Below are positions 16,387-25,275 of a stretch of 46,862 bases of DNA, piece after piece (within the stretch, counting starts at the first letter, position 1; the number at the start of each line of letters is the position of its first letter). Origin of the DNA: Mycobacterium sp. E2733 (GTDB lineage Bacteria > Actinomycetota > Actinomycetes > Mycobacteriales > Mycobacteriaceae). The stretch covers positions 1 to 46,862 of the forward strand of contig NZ_LZJZ01000132.1 in assembly GCF_001667585.1 (NCBI RefSeq), written 5' to 3'. The notes under the pieces were generated by a model that was not told the origin of the DNA, did not search any database, and saw only the letters and a list, made by a program, of their open reading frames with translations. A program made the position numbers and the translations under genes.

Positions 16387-17856
16387 ATGGGTTCGTCGGA
16401 TACCCCGACTGGTTCCAAGACCGCGACGGCGCAAATCGGCGTCACCGGCCTGGCGGTGATGGGTTCGAACATCGCTCGCAATTTCGCCCGGCACGGCTAC
16501 ACGGTGGCGCTGCACAACCGGTCGGTCGCCAAGACCGATGCGCTGCTCAAAGAGCACGGTGACGAGGGCAAGTTCGTGCGGTCGGAGACCATTGCGGAGT
16601 TTCTTGACGCCTTGGAGAAGCCGCGACGGGTGCTCATCATGGTCAAGGCCGGCGACCCCACCGACGCCGTCATCAACGAGCTCGCCGACGCCATGGAAGA
16701 GGGCGACATCATCATCGACGGCGGCAACGCCCTCTACACCGACACCATCCGCCGCGAGAAGGCGATGCGCGACGGGGGCCTGCACTTCGTCGGCGCCGGC
16801 ATCTCCGGCGGGGAGGAGGGCGCGCTCAACGGCCCGTCGATCATGCCGGGCGGACCCGCCGAGTCGTACAAGTCGCTCGGCCCGCTGCTCGAGGAGATCT
16901 CCGCGCACGTCGACGGCGTGCCGTGCTGCACCCACATCGGCCCGGACGGCGCCGGTCACTTCGTCAAGATGGTGCACAACGGCATCGAGTACTCCGACAT
17001 GCAGCTGATCGGCGAGGCCTACCAGCTGCTGCGCGACGCCCTCGGTAAGACGGCCGAGCAGATCGCCGACGTGTTCGACGAGTGGAACAAAGGCGACCTG
17101 GACAGCTTCCTCGTCGAAATCACCGCGCAGGTGCTGCGGCAGAAGGACGCCAAGACGGGAAAGCCGCTCGTCGACGTCATCCTCGACGAGGCCGAGCAGA
17201 AGGGCACCGGCCGCTGGACGGTGAAGTCGGCCCTGGACCTCGGCGTGCCGGTGACCGGCATCGCCGAGGCCGTGTTCGCCCGCGCGCTGTCGGGTTCGGT
17301 GACCCAGCGCAAGGCCACCACCGGGCTGGCTTCGGGCGAGCTGGGGCAAAAGCCCGCCGACGCCGAGCGATTCGTCGAGGACGTCCGTCAGGCCCTGTAC
17401 GCGTCGAAGATCATCGCTTATGCGCAGGGGTTCAACCAGATTCAGGCCGGCAGCGCCGAATACGACTGGGGCGTCACGCCCGGCGACCTGGCCACCATCT
17501 GGCGGGGCGGCTGCATCATCCGGGCGAAGTTCCTCAACCGGATCAAAGAGGCGTTCGACGAAGATCCCGACCTGGCGACGCTGATCGTCGCGCCCTACTT
17601 CCGCAGCGCAGTCGAGGCCGCGATCGACGGCTGGCGTCGCGTCGTGGTGACCGCCACGCAACTGGGCATTCCGATTCCGGGCTTCTCCTCCGCGCTGTCC
17701 TACTACGACGCCCTGCGCACCGAGCGGCTGCCCGCGGCGCTGACCCAGGGCTTGCGGGACTTCTTCGGCGCGCACACCTACGGCCGGATCGACGAAGAGC
17801 CGGACAAGCGCTTCCACACACTGTGGAGCGGGGACCGCAGCGAAGTGCCCGCCTAG
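16387..17856 (+). CDS. gnd1: 6-phosphogluconate dehydrogenase, decarboxylating
   Basis: Oxidative pentose-phosphate enzyme that converts 6-phosphogluconate to ribulose 5-phosphate and CO2 with reduction of NADP. The product has 489 residues (Gnd1 of M. tuberculosis has 485). The Rossmann motif is GVTGLAVMGSNIARNF; substrate-binding motifs are GAGISGGEEGA, GAGHFVKMVHNGIEYSDMQ with the catalytic Lys, and the late SALSYYDALR region. The real start is ATG 16387. The frame is open upstream into the protease gene but lacks homology. It precedes guaB1 by 42 bases as in M. tuberculosis. Confidence 0.96.
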   Translation: MGSSDTPTGSKTATAQIGVTGLAVMGSNIARNFARHGYTVALHNRSVAKTDALLKEHGDEGKFVRSETIAEFLDALEKPRRVLIMVKAGDPTDAVINELADAMEEGDIIIDGGNALYTDTIRREKAMRDGGLHFVGAGISGGEEGALNGPSIMPGGPAESYKSLGPLLEEISAHVDGVPCCTHIGPDGAGHFVKMVHNGIEYSDMQLIGEAYQLLRDALGKTAEQIADVFDEWNKGDLDSFLVEITAQVLRQKDAKTGKPLVDVILDEAEQKGTGRWTVKSALDLGVPVTGIAEAVFARALSGSVTQRKATTGLASGELGQKPADAERFVEDVRQALYASKIIAYAQGFNQIQAGSAEYDWGVTPGDLATIWRGGCIIRAKFLNRIKEAFDEDPDLATLIVAPYFRSAVEAAIDGWRRVVVTATQLGIPIPGFSSALSYYDALRTERLPAALTQGLRDFFGAHTYGRIDEEPDKRFHTLWSGDRSEVPA

Positions 17857-17898
17857 CTGGGTACTACTAAGAGGACACGAGGGGGCACGGCGAAGACG

Positions 17899-19335
17899 AT
17901 GAGATTCCTGGACGGGCATGGGCCCGGTTACGACCTGACCTACAACGACGTCTTCGTCATGCCGAGCCGGTCGGACGTCGAGTCGCGCTTCGACGTCGAC
18001 CTGGCCACCAACGACGGCTCGGGCACCACCATCCCCGTCGTGGTGGCCAACATGACCGCGGTGGCCGGGCGCAGGATGGCCGAGACGGTCGCGCGCCGAG
18101 GCGGCCTGGTCATCCTGCCGCAGGATCTCCCGATCACCGCCGTCCAGCAGACGGTGGATTTCGTCAAGAGTCGTGACCTCGTTCTCGACACCCCGGTGGT
18201 CCTGGCGCCCGACGATTCGGTTTCGGATGCGACCGCGCTGATCCACAAGCGCGCGCACGGGGTCGCCGTCGTCGTCTTCGAGGGCCGCCCGATGGGCCTG
18301 GTGAGCGAATCGTGCTGCCTCGGCGTTGACCGGTTCACCAGGGTGCGTGACGTCACGATCACCGACTTCGTCACCGCCCCGGTCGGCACCGAGCCGCGCA
18401 AGATCTTCGACCTGCTCGAGCACGCCCCGATCGGGGTTGCCGTGGTGACGAACGCGGACGGCACGCTGGCCGGCGTGCTGACCCGCACCGGGGCCGTCCG
18501 GACCGGCCTCTACGCCCCGGCGGTCGACGCCGGCGGCCGGCTGCGGATCGGCGCGGCCGTCGGCATCAACGGCGACGTCGGGGCCAGAGCGCGCTCCCTG
18601 GCCGAGGCGGGCGTCGACGTGCTGGTCATCGATACCGCACACGGGCATCAGGTCAAGACGCTCGACGCGATCCGCACGGTCTCCTCGCTCGAACTCGGCG
18701 TGCCGCTCGTGGCGGGCAACGTCGTCTCGGCGGAAGGCACCCGTGACCTGCTCGGCGCCGGGGCCGACATCGTCAAGGTCGGCGTGGGGCCGGGGGCGAT
18801 GTGCACCACCCGGATGATGACCGCCGTGGGCCGCCCGCAGTTTTCGGCTGTCGTCGAATGCGCCTCGGCGGCAAGGCAATTGGGTGGGCACGTCTGGGCC
18901 GACGGGGGCGTCCGGCATCCTCGGGACGTGGCGCTTGCGCTGGTGGCGGGCGCGTCCAACGTGATGATCGGGTCGTGGTTCGCCGGCACCTACGAATCGC
19001 CCGGCGACCTCATGCGCGACCGCGAGGACCAGCCCTACAAGGAGAGCTACGGCATGGCGTCCAAGCGGGCCGTGGTCGCCCGCAGCGCCGCCGACACCGC
19101 GTTCGAACGCGCGCGCAAAGCGCTGTTCGAGGAGGGCATTTCGACGTCGCGGATGGGGCTGGACCCCGACCGCGGTGGCGTCGAGGACCTGATCGACCAC
19201 ATCACCTCGGGCGTCCGCAGCACGTGCACATACGTCGGCGCCGCCAACCTGACGGAGCTGTACGAGCGCGCGGTCGTCGGGGTGCAGTCGACCGCGGGCT
19301 TCGCCGAGGGCCATCCGCTGCCGCTGGGTTGGTGA
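17899..19335 (+). CDS. guaB1: GuaB1, IMPDH/GMP reductase family enzyme with CBS domains
   Basis: A 478-residue TIM-barrel protein, homologue of Rv1843c. The catalytic loop is GVGPGAMCTTRMM, where the Cys attacks the purine, and a pair of CBS domains is inserted near residues 95-205. It has long been labelled an IMP dehydrogenase, but recent work on mycobacterial GuaB1 reports GMP reductase activity (GMP to IMP with NADPH), which fits its divergence from GuaB2. It would serve purine salvage. It starts at ATG 17899 soon after gnd1 and converges with mbtK. Confidence 0.92.
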   Translation: MRFLDGHGPGYDLTYNDVFVMPSRSDVESRFDVDLATNDGSGTTIPVVVANMTAVAGRRMAETVARRGGLVILPQDLPITAVQQTVDFVKSRDLVLDTPVVLAPDDSVSDATALIHKRAHGVAVVVFEGRPMGLVSESCCLGVDRFTRVRDVTITDFVTAPVGTEPRKIFDLLEHAPIGVAVVTNADGTLAGVLTRTGAVRTGLYAPAVDAGGRLRIGAAVGINGDVGARARSLAEAGVDVLVIDTAHGHQVKTLDAIRTVSSLELGVPLVAGNVVSAEGTRDLLGAGADIVKVGVGPGAMCTTRMMTAVGRPQFSAVVECASAARQLGGHVWADGGVRHPRDVALALVAGASNVMIGSWFAGTYESPGDLMRDREDQPYKESYGMASKRAVVARSAADTAFERARKALFEEGISTSRMGLDPDRGGVEDLIDHITSGVRSTCTYVGAANLTELYERAVVGVQSTAGFAEGHPLPLGW

Positions 19336-19365
19336 CCCCGTCCGCAAGTGACGCCGGGCGCAGGG

Positions 19366-19992
19366 CTATGCGTCGGCGTTCGGGCGTTCCAACGCGTAGA
19401 GCGACATCCGCCGGGTTCCGGTGTCGTGCTCCCCGAGGAACGTGCATCCGGCGTTCTCGCACAGTCGGCGCGCTGTGGTGTTGCGGTGATCGGGGTCGAA
19501 CATGATGCGCCCACAGCGGCGCTCCGCGGACAAGACGCTGGCCACGATCCGCGGCAGCAGCATCGGGCCCAGCCCCCGGTTCACCAGGGCCGGGTCGGCG
19601 ATGGCGGCGTGCAGCCCCAGGTCATAAGCCTCCGCCTGGTAGTAATGCGAGATCAGATCCTTTGCGCCCCAATATAATTCGAGGTAGGCGCAGTCCTCGC
19701 CGCGAATGCTTCCCACCAGCGGCAGCGAATACGTTCCGTCGAGCTGTGCACCGAGATGCCGCTCCCACCGAGGCGTCGGCCAGTCGTATTCCCAGGCCGC
19801 CGCCAGGTGTGGGCGGTTCATCCACTCCGACACCGTGCCCGCGTCCTCACGTCGAGCGACCCGCAACCCGAAAGGCGCCTTCAGGGCGGGGACCGGCGGC
19901 GCGCCTATCCGCGCTATCTCGTCGGCGATGTCGAAGCGCTCGCGCGGAAGTGCTTGCGCCGATTGGGTTTCGGGAGGGGCTTCGGACGCCAT
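19366..19992 (-). CDS. mbtK: Mycobactin lysine N-acyltransferase MbtK
   Basis: GNAT-fold enzyme of 208 residues that puts the long acyl chain on the lysine N6 amine of the siderophore mycobactin. It matches M. tuberculosis MbtK (Rv1347c, 210 residues) nearly throughout: WMNRPHLAAAWEYDWP, GTYSLPL, YLELYWGAKDLISHYY, GLHAAIADPALVNRGLG, RIMFDPDHRNTTARRLCE. In M. tuberculosis it lies in the mbt-2 locus with fadD33, fadE14 and mbtL, none of which is seen here. ATG 19992 is preferred; GTG 20001 would add three residues. The IdeR box ends 22 bases upstream, so transcription should rise when iron is scarce. The leader is very short or absent. Confidence 0.93.
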   Translation of the reverse strand: MASEAPPETQSAQALPRERFDIADEIARIGAPPVPALKAPFGLRVARREDAGTVSEWMNRPHLAAAWEYDWPTPRWERHLGAQLDGTYSLPLVGSIRGEDCAYLELYWGAKDLISHYYQAEAYDLGLHAAIADPALVNRGLGPMLLPRIVASVLSAERRCGRIMFDPDHRNTTARRLCENAGCTFLGEHDTGTRRMSLYALERPNADA

Positions 19993-20013
19993 AGTGCGCA
20001 CAGCCTACCGGAG

Positions 20014-20032
20014 TAAGGTTAGGCAACCCATA
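20014..20032. promoter_or_regulatory. IdeR iron box upstream of mbtK
   Basis: TAAGGTTAGGCAACCCATA matches 15 of 19 positions of the IdeR consensus, with the central GGTTAGGC intact. It sits right upstream of the mbtK start, where iron-loaded IdeR would repress siderophore synthesis. Confidence 0.8.
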
Positions 20033-20063
20033 GTCGGGTCGGGCCACGTGGTGGAGGGCACCG

Positions 20064-20294
20064 ATGAAAACGGTGGTTGACCGCAGGTCGGGCGAACCGG
20101 GCTACCATGAGTCAGCAAAGACGGAGGCGACCGCGTCCGCACCGGTTTCAGGCAGCGAAGGGATCGACGTGCCGCAGGCACCCGTGCAGGCCATGGGATT
20201 TCGGGTGCGGCGGCCGTCGGACGAGCCGCCGGATGCGGAGCCTTCCCCGGCGAGTCGCACCTGGCAATCGGCCAACGGGCGGCGTGATCCATGA
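20064..20294 (+). CDS. Small reading frame coupled to the Rv1842c homologue
   Basis: A 76-codon frame with ATG 20064 and a good ribosome site (GGAGGG, five bases upstream). Its TGA stop overlaps the ATG of the next gene as ATGA, the arrangement of translational coupling used by the following gene pair too. The peptide is hydrophilic, rich in Ser, Pro, Glu and Arg, with no signal, membrane helix or domain recognised. It may be a real small protein or a leader that sets translation of the transporter gene. Conservation in other species would decide. Confidence 0.45.
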   Translation: MKTVVDRRSGEPGYHESAKTEATASAPVSGSEGIDVPQAPVQAMGFRVRRPSDEPPDAEPSPASRTWQSANGRRDP

Positions 20295-21655
20295 ACGTCA
20301 CCGTCGCCGTGATCAGCGTCTTGGCCATCGCGGTGCTGATCTTCGGCAACGCGATCTTCGTCGGCGCCGAGTTCTCGCTCACCACGCTGGACCGCAGCGC
20401 CGTGGAGGCCAACGCGCGCGGCGGCGGACGCCGCGACCGGGCGATCCGGCGCGCCCACCACAAGTTGTCGTTCCAGCTGTCCGGCGCTCAATTGGGCATC
20501 TCCGCCACCACCCTGGCGGCCGGCTATCTGACCGATCCGATGCTGGCCGACCTGCCGCACCCGTGGTTTGACGCGATCGGGATATCCGACCGGATGGCCG
20601 ACGCGATCATGGCGTTCCTGGCGTTGGTCGTCGTCACCTCGGTATCGATGGTGTTCGGCGAGCTGGTCCCGAAATACCTGGCCGTCGCCCGGCCGCTGTC
20701 CACCGCGCGGGCCGTGGTGGGCGTGCAGCTGCTGTTCTCGCTGTTTTTCACCCCGGCGATCCGGCTCACGAACGGCGTGGCGAACTGGATCGTGCGTCAG
20801 CTGGGTATCGAGCCGGCCGAGGAGCTGCGGTCGGCGCGGTCGCCCCAGGAACTGCTGTCGCTGGTGCGTTCATCGGCGCGCAGCGGCTCGCTGGATGCGG
20901 CCACCGCGTCGCTGGTGCGGCGCTCTCTGCAGTTCGGCGCCCTGACGGCCGAGGAATTGATGACGCCCCGGTCGAAGATCGTGGCGCTGCAGACCGACGA
21001 CACGGTCGCCGACCTGGTGGCCGCGGCGGCGGAGTCCGGGTTCTCCCGCTTCCCGATCGTCGACGGTGACCTCGACGAAACCGTCGGCATCGTGCACGTC
21101 AAACAGGTGCTGGCCATCCCGGCGGCCGAGCGGGCGGGCACGCCGCTGATCTCGGTGGCGCAGCCCGTCCCGGTGGTCCCGTCGACGCTGGACGGCGACG
21201 CCGTCATGGCCGAGATCCGCGCCAACAGCCTGCAGACCGCGATGGTCGTCGACGAATACGGCGGCACCGCGGGCATGGTGACCGTCGAGGACCTGATCGA
21301 AGAGATCGTCGGCGACGTCCGCGACGAACACGACGACGCCACCCCGGATGTGGTGGCGGCCGGAAGCGGTTGGCGCGTCTCGGGTCTGCTGCGCATTGAC
21401 GAGGTGGCCGCCGCCACCGGCTTCCGCGCCCCCGAAGGTCCCTACGAGACCATCGGCGGGCTGGCGTTGCGGGAATTCGGCCACATCCCGGTCGCCGGTG
21501 AAACGGTCAAGTTGCCTGCCCTGGACGCCGACGGGCTGTTGGACAACTCGCTGCGCTGGCAAGCGACCGTCATCCGGATGGAGGGGCGCCGGATCGACCT
21601 GCTGGAGTTGATCGAGCTGCACGGCGACAGGCCGGCGGCAGGGGGCACCCGATGA
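20291..21655 (+). CDS. CNNM/CBS-domain membrane protein, Rv1842c homologue
   Basis: A 454-residue membrane protein of the HlyC/CorC (CNNM) type. The N-terminal CNNM domain has about four hydrophobic segments, starting MNVTVAVISVLAIAVLIFG and containing VFVAEF-like FVGAEFSLTTLD and VFGELVPKYLAVA. Two CBS domains follow (EELMTPRSKIVAL, FSRFPIVDGD, AMVVDEYGGTAGMVTVEDLIEEIVGD), then the small CorC_HlyC domain (GPYETIGGLALREFGHIP). Family members bind Mg-ATP and are linked to magnesium or other divalent-cation transport. It overlaps the next gene by ATGA, so the two paralogues probably form one complex. Old database names call it haemolysin-like; no haemolysis is implied. Confidence 0.9.
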   Translation: MNVTVAVISVLAIAVLIFGNAIFVGAEFSLTTLDRSAVEANARGGGRRDRAIRRAHHKLSFQLSGAQLGISATTLAAGYLTDPMLADLPHPWFDAIGISDRMADAIMAFLALVVVTSVSMVFGELVPKYLAVARPLSTARAVVGVQLLFSLFFTPAIRLTNGVANWIVRQLGIEPAEELRSARSPQELLSLVRSSARSGSLDAATASLVRRSLQFGALTAEELMTPRSKIVALQTDDTVADLVAAAAESGFSRFPIVDGDLDETVGIVHVKQVLAIPAAERAGTPLISVAQPVPVVPSTLDGDAVMAEIRANSLQTAMVVDEYGGTAGMVTVEDLIEEIVGDVRDEHDDATPDVVAAGSGWRVSGLLRIDEVAAATGFRAPEGPYETIGGLALREFGHIPVAGETVKLPALDADGLLDNSLRWQATVIRMEGRRIDLLELIELHGDRPAAGGTR

Positions 21656-22692
21656 GCAACACCCTGGGCGTGTTCCTGGCGATCCTGCTGATCGGCGTCA
21701 ACGCATTCTTCGTCGGGGCGGAATTCTCGTTGATATCGGCGCGGCGCGACCGCCTCGAAGCGCTGGCCGAACAGGGCAAGGCCCGGGCGGTCACGGTTAT
21801 GCGCGCCGGAGAGCAGCTGCCGGCCATGCTGGCCGGGGCGCAGCTCGGAATCACGGCCGCCTCGCTGCTGCTCGGGCGGATCGGCGAGTCGGCGGTCTCC
21901 GACCTGCTGCGCTCGGCGCTGGGCCTGACCGGCATTCACCCAACCCTGCTGCACACGTTGTCGTTCGCGATCGCGTTGGCGATCGTCGTGACCCTGCACG
22001 TGCTGCTGGGCGAGATGGTGCCCAAGAACATCGCGCTCGCCGGTCCGGAGCGCACGGCGATGCTGCTGGTGCCCGCCTACCTGGCCTATGTGCGAGCCGC
22101 GCGGCCGTTCATCGTGTTCTACAACAAGTGCGCCAGCGTGGTGGTGCGCGCGCTGGGGGTGGAACCCAAGGAAGAGCTCGAGATCACCGTCTCCCCCGTC
22201 GAGTTGAGCGAGATGATCGCCGAATCGGAATCCCAAGGCCTGCTGGATCGTGAGGAGCACACCAGGCTGACCCGGGCGCTGCAGATCGGCACTCGCGTGG
22301 TGGGCGACGTGGCGGTCCCGCTCGCCGACGTTCACGCCGTGCCGGTGGCCGCGGCGGGCAGCGGCCCGACGGTCGGCGCCGTCGAGCAGGCCCTGGCCCA
22401 ATCCGGTTACTCGCGATTTCCCGTGGCCAACGTCAACGGCGACTTCATCGGCTACCTGCACATCAAGGACATGCTGACGCTGGGTGACGACCCACGGACT
22501 GTGATCGACCTGGCGATGGTGCGGCCGCTGCCGCGGCTGCCCAAGTCCCTGCCCCTGGCCGACGCCTTGTCGCGGATGCGCCGCAGCAACAGCCATCTCG
22601 CGCTGGTGACGGGTGCGCGCGGCGAGGTGGTCGCGATGGTGGCCATGGAAGACCTGGTTGAGGACCTCGTCGGCACGATGCGCGACGCATAG
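21652..22692 (+). CDS. CNNM/CBS-domain membrane protein, Rv1841c homologue
   Basis: Shorter paralogue (346 residues) of the gene before it, matching Rv1841c (345 residues). It has the CNNM membrane domain (NAFFVGAEFSLISARRDRL, LLGEMVPKNIALAGP) and two CBS domains (GYSRFPVANVNGDFIGYLHIKDML, ALVTGARGEVVAMVAMEDLVEDLVG) but ends without the CorC_HlyC domain. Likely role: partner subunit in divalent-cation transport. The start ATG overlaps the stop of the preceding gene by four bases. Confidence 0.9.
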   Translation: MSNTLGVFLAILLIGVNAFFVGAEFSLISARRDRLEALAEQGKARAVTVMRAGEQLPAMLAGAQLGITAASLLLGRIGESAVSDLLRSALGLTGIHPTLLHTLSFAIALAIVVTLHVLLGEMVPKNIALAGPERTAMLLVPAYLAYVRAARPFIVFYNKCASVVVRALGVEPKEELEITVSPVELSEMIAESESQGLLDREEHTRLTRALQIGTRVVGDVAVPLADVHAVPVAAAGSGPTVGAVEQALAQSGYSRFPVANVNGDFIGYLHIKDMLTLGDDPRTVIDLAMVRPLPRLPKSLPLADALSRMRRSNSHLALVTGARGEVVAMVAMEDLVEDLVGTMRDA

Positions 22693-22971
22693 GGGTACTG
22701 GTCGCGGAGTACGGCTGTGGCGAGCCCGTATGATTTTTACGGCTACCAGTCAAGAAAGTGCTGGAGGGCGCAGGATCGCAGGCGCACGGATGCGTTGCTG
22801 GAATTCGATCCCCGGGCTCGCCGCAGCGGCATGGTTAGAGCTGTCAGCGCGGTCTGACCTGGCGTGGCAGGTTTGGGCGGATGCGCTCACCAGGCTGCTG
22901 CTCGGTACGCTGAAGACATTGCCACTCCGAGCCAATGTCGGCTTGGTGAGGCTTCATTATGGAGGAGAAAC
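22693..22971. other. Gene-free leader region upstream of glcB
   Basis: A 279-base gap without a convincing reading frame. A -10-like TATGAT lies at 22729-22734; if used, glcB would have a leader of about 230 bases. No known riboswitch, RamB box (TTTGCAAA type) or strong hairpin was seen. The M. tuberculosis genes PE_PGRS34 and the Rv1838c/Rv1839c toxin-antitoxin pair, which occupy the corresponding space, are absent. Confidence 0.5.
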
Positions 22972-25167
22972 ATGACTGATCGCGTGTCGGCGGGGAACTT
23001 GCGCGTCGCCCGAGTGCTCTACGACTTCGTGAACAACGAGGCCCTGCCCGGCACCGACATCGACCCGGACAGCTTCTGGGCCGGGGTCGACAAAGTCGTC
23101 ACCGATCTCACGCCGAAAAACCAGGATCTGCTGAACCGCCGCGACGAGCTGCAGGCCCAGATCGACCGGTGGCACCGGCAACGCGTGATCGAGCCGTTCG
23201 ACGTCGAGGCGTACCGCCAGTTCATTACCGAAATCGGTTATCTGCTGCCCGAACCCGAGGATTTCACGATCACGACCTCCGGCGTCGACGACGAGATCAC
23301 CACGACCGCCGGACCTCAGCTGGTGGTGCCGGTGCTCAACGCCCGGTTCGCGCTGAACGCGGCGAACGCGCGCTGGGGCTCGCTGTACGACGCCTTGTAC
23401 GGCACCGACGTCATTCCCGAGAGCGAAGGCGCCGAAAAGGGCACCAGCTACAACAAGATTCGCGGCGACAAGGTCATCGCGTATGCGCGCAACTTCCTCG
23501 ACCAGGCGGTGCCGCTGGAGTCCGGGTCCTGGGCGGACGCGACGGGACTGTCCGTCGAAGACGGCCAGCTGAAGATCGCGACCGCCGACGGATCCGTCGG
23601 CCTGGCCAGCCCGGAGAAGTTCGCCGGCTACACCGGCGAGCTCGGCTCCCCCGACTGGTCGGTGCTCCTGGTCAACCACGGCCTGCACATCGAGATCCTC
23701 GTCGACCCCGAATCGCCGGTCGGCAAGACCGACCGCGCCGGCATCAAGGACGTGGTCCTGGAATCGGCCGTCACCACGATCATGGACTTCGAGGACTCGG
23801 TGGCCGCCGTCGACGCCGACGACAAGGTGCTCGGTTACCGCAACTGGCTCGGACTGAACAAGGGCGACCTGGCCGAAGAAGTCGACAAGGGCGGCAAGAC
23901 CTTCACCCGCGTGCTGAACCAGGACCGCACCTACACCACGCCCGACGGTGACGGCCAGCTGACGCTGCCGGGCCGCAGCCTGCTGTTCGTCCGCAACGTC
24001 GGGCATCTGATGACCAACGACGCCATCGTCGACGCCGACGGTAACGAGGTGTTCGAGGGCATCATGGATGCGCTGTTCACCGGCCTGACGGCGATCCACG
24101 GGCTCAAGACCGGGGAGGCCAACGGCCCGCTGACCAACAGCCGCACCGGGTCGATCTACATCGTCAAGCCCAAGATGCACGGACCCGACGAGGTCGCGTA
24201 CACCTGCGAGCTGTTCAGCCGCGTCGAAGACGTCCTGGGCTTGCCGCAGGCCACCCTCAAGGTCGGCATCATGGACGAGGAGCGGCGCACCACCGTCAAC
24301 CTCAAGGCCTGCATCAAGGCCGCGGCCGACCGCGTCGTGTTCATCAACACCGGCTTTCTGGACCGCACCGGCGACGAGATCCACACGTCGATGGAGGCCG
24401 GTCCGATGATCCGCAAGGGCGCGATGAAGAACACCACGTGGATCAAGGCCTACGAGGACGCCAACGTCGACATCGGGCTGGCCGCCGGATTCAAGGGCAA
24501 GGCGCAGATCGGCAAGGGCATGTGGGCCATGACCGAGTTGATGGCGGACATGGTCGAGCAGAAGATCGGCCAGCCCAAGGCGGGTGCGACCACCGCGTGG
24601 GTGCCCTCGCCGACGGCGGCCACCCTGCACGCGATGCACTACCACTACGTCGACGTGGGGGCCGTGCAGGAGGAACTGGCGGGCAAGAAGCGCACCAACA
24701 TCGACGAGTTGCTGACCATCCCGCTGGCCAAAGAACTGGCCTGGGCCCCCGAGGAGATCCGCGAGGAGGTCGACAACAACTGCCAGTCCATCCTCGGCTA
24801 CGTGGTGCGCTGGGTCGCCCAGGGCGTCGGCTGCTCGAAGGTGCCCGACATTCACGACGTGGCGCTCATGGAAGACCGCGCCACACTGCGGATTTCGAGC
24901 CAGCTGCTGGCCAACTGGCTGCGCCACGGGGTGATCACCGAGGAGGACGTGCGGGCCAGTCTGGAGCGGATGGCGCCGCTGGTGGACGAGCAGAACGCCA
25001 AGGACGCGGCGTACCTGCCGATGGCGCCCGACTTCGACGACAGCATTGCGTTCCTGGCCGCCCAGGATTTGATCCTGACCGGGACGCAGCAGCCCAACGG
25101 CTACACCGAGCCGATCCTGCATCGCCGCCGGCGCGAAGCCAAGGCGCGCGCTGCGCAATCAAATTGA
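22972..25167 (+). CDS. glcB: Malate synthase G
   Basis: Glyoxylate-shunt enzyme that joins glyoxylate and acetyl-CoA to malate, needed for growth on fatty acids; in M. tuberculosis it is also found at the cell surface. The product has 731 residues (741 in M. tuberculosis GlcB) and is of the single-chain G type. Recognisable regions are the start VSAGNLRVARVLYDFVN, the catalytic MDFEDSVAAVDADDK, the stretch LMTNDAIVD, GIMDEERRTTVNLKACI and AGATTAWVPSPTAATLHAMHYH. ATG 22972 has a strong GGAGGAG ribosome site. Confidence 0.97.
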   Translation: MTDRVSAGNLRVARVLYDFVNNEALPGTDIDPDSFWAGVDKVVTDLTPKNQDLLNRRDELQAQIDRWHRQRVIEPFDVEAYRQFITEIGYLLPEPEDFTITTSGVDDEITTTAGPQLVVPVLNARFALNAANARWGSLYDALYGTDVIPESEGAEKGTSYNKIRGDKVIAYARNFLDQAVPLESGSWADATGLSVEDGQLKIATADGSVGLASPEKFAGYTGELGSPDWSVLLVNHGLHIEILVDPESPVGKTDRAGIKDVVLESAVTTIMDFEDSVAAVDADDKVLGYRNWLGLNKGDLAEEVDKGGKTFTRVLNQDRTYTTPDGDGQLTLPGRSLLFVRNVGHLMTNDAIVDADGNEVFEGIMDALFTGLTAIHGLKTGEANGPLTNSRTGSIYIVKPKMHGPDEVAYTCELFSRVEDVLGLPQATLKVGIMDEERRTTVNLKACIKAAADRVVFINTGFLDRTGDEIHTSMEAGPMIRKGAMKNTTWIKAYEDANVDIGLAAGFKGKAQIGKGMWAMTELMADMVEQKIGQPKAGATTAWVPSPTAATLHAMHYHYVDVGAVQEELAGKKRTNIDELLTIPLAKELAWAPEEIREEVDNNCQSILGYVVRWVAQGVGCSKVPDIHDVALMEDRATLRISSQLLANWLRHGVITEEDVRASLERMAPLVDEQNAKDAAYLPMAPDFDDSIAFLAAQDLILTGTQQPNGYTEPILHRRRREAKARAAQSN

Positions 25168-25275
25168 GCTCGTGCCTTAATCGGGCTCGCGACGCATCGA
25201 TGCCGCCGACGACTAAGATCAGCGGCGGGTTCACAACAAGTCGGATGGATCAACGGAAAGGCGACGGACACCGCT

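Noticed and set aside
16303..19347. Open antisense frame of over 1000 codons opposite gnd1 and guaB1
   Set aside because: It is rich in Arg, His, Gly and Ala with no domain, and lies opposite two well-conserved enzymes. High GC removes stops in this frame.
22957..25158. Long antisense frame opposite glcB
   Set aside because: Same reason: composition bias opposite a highly conserved gene, no recognisable motif.
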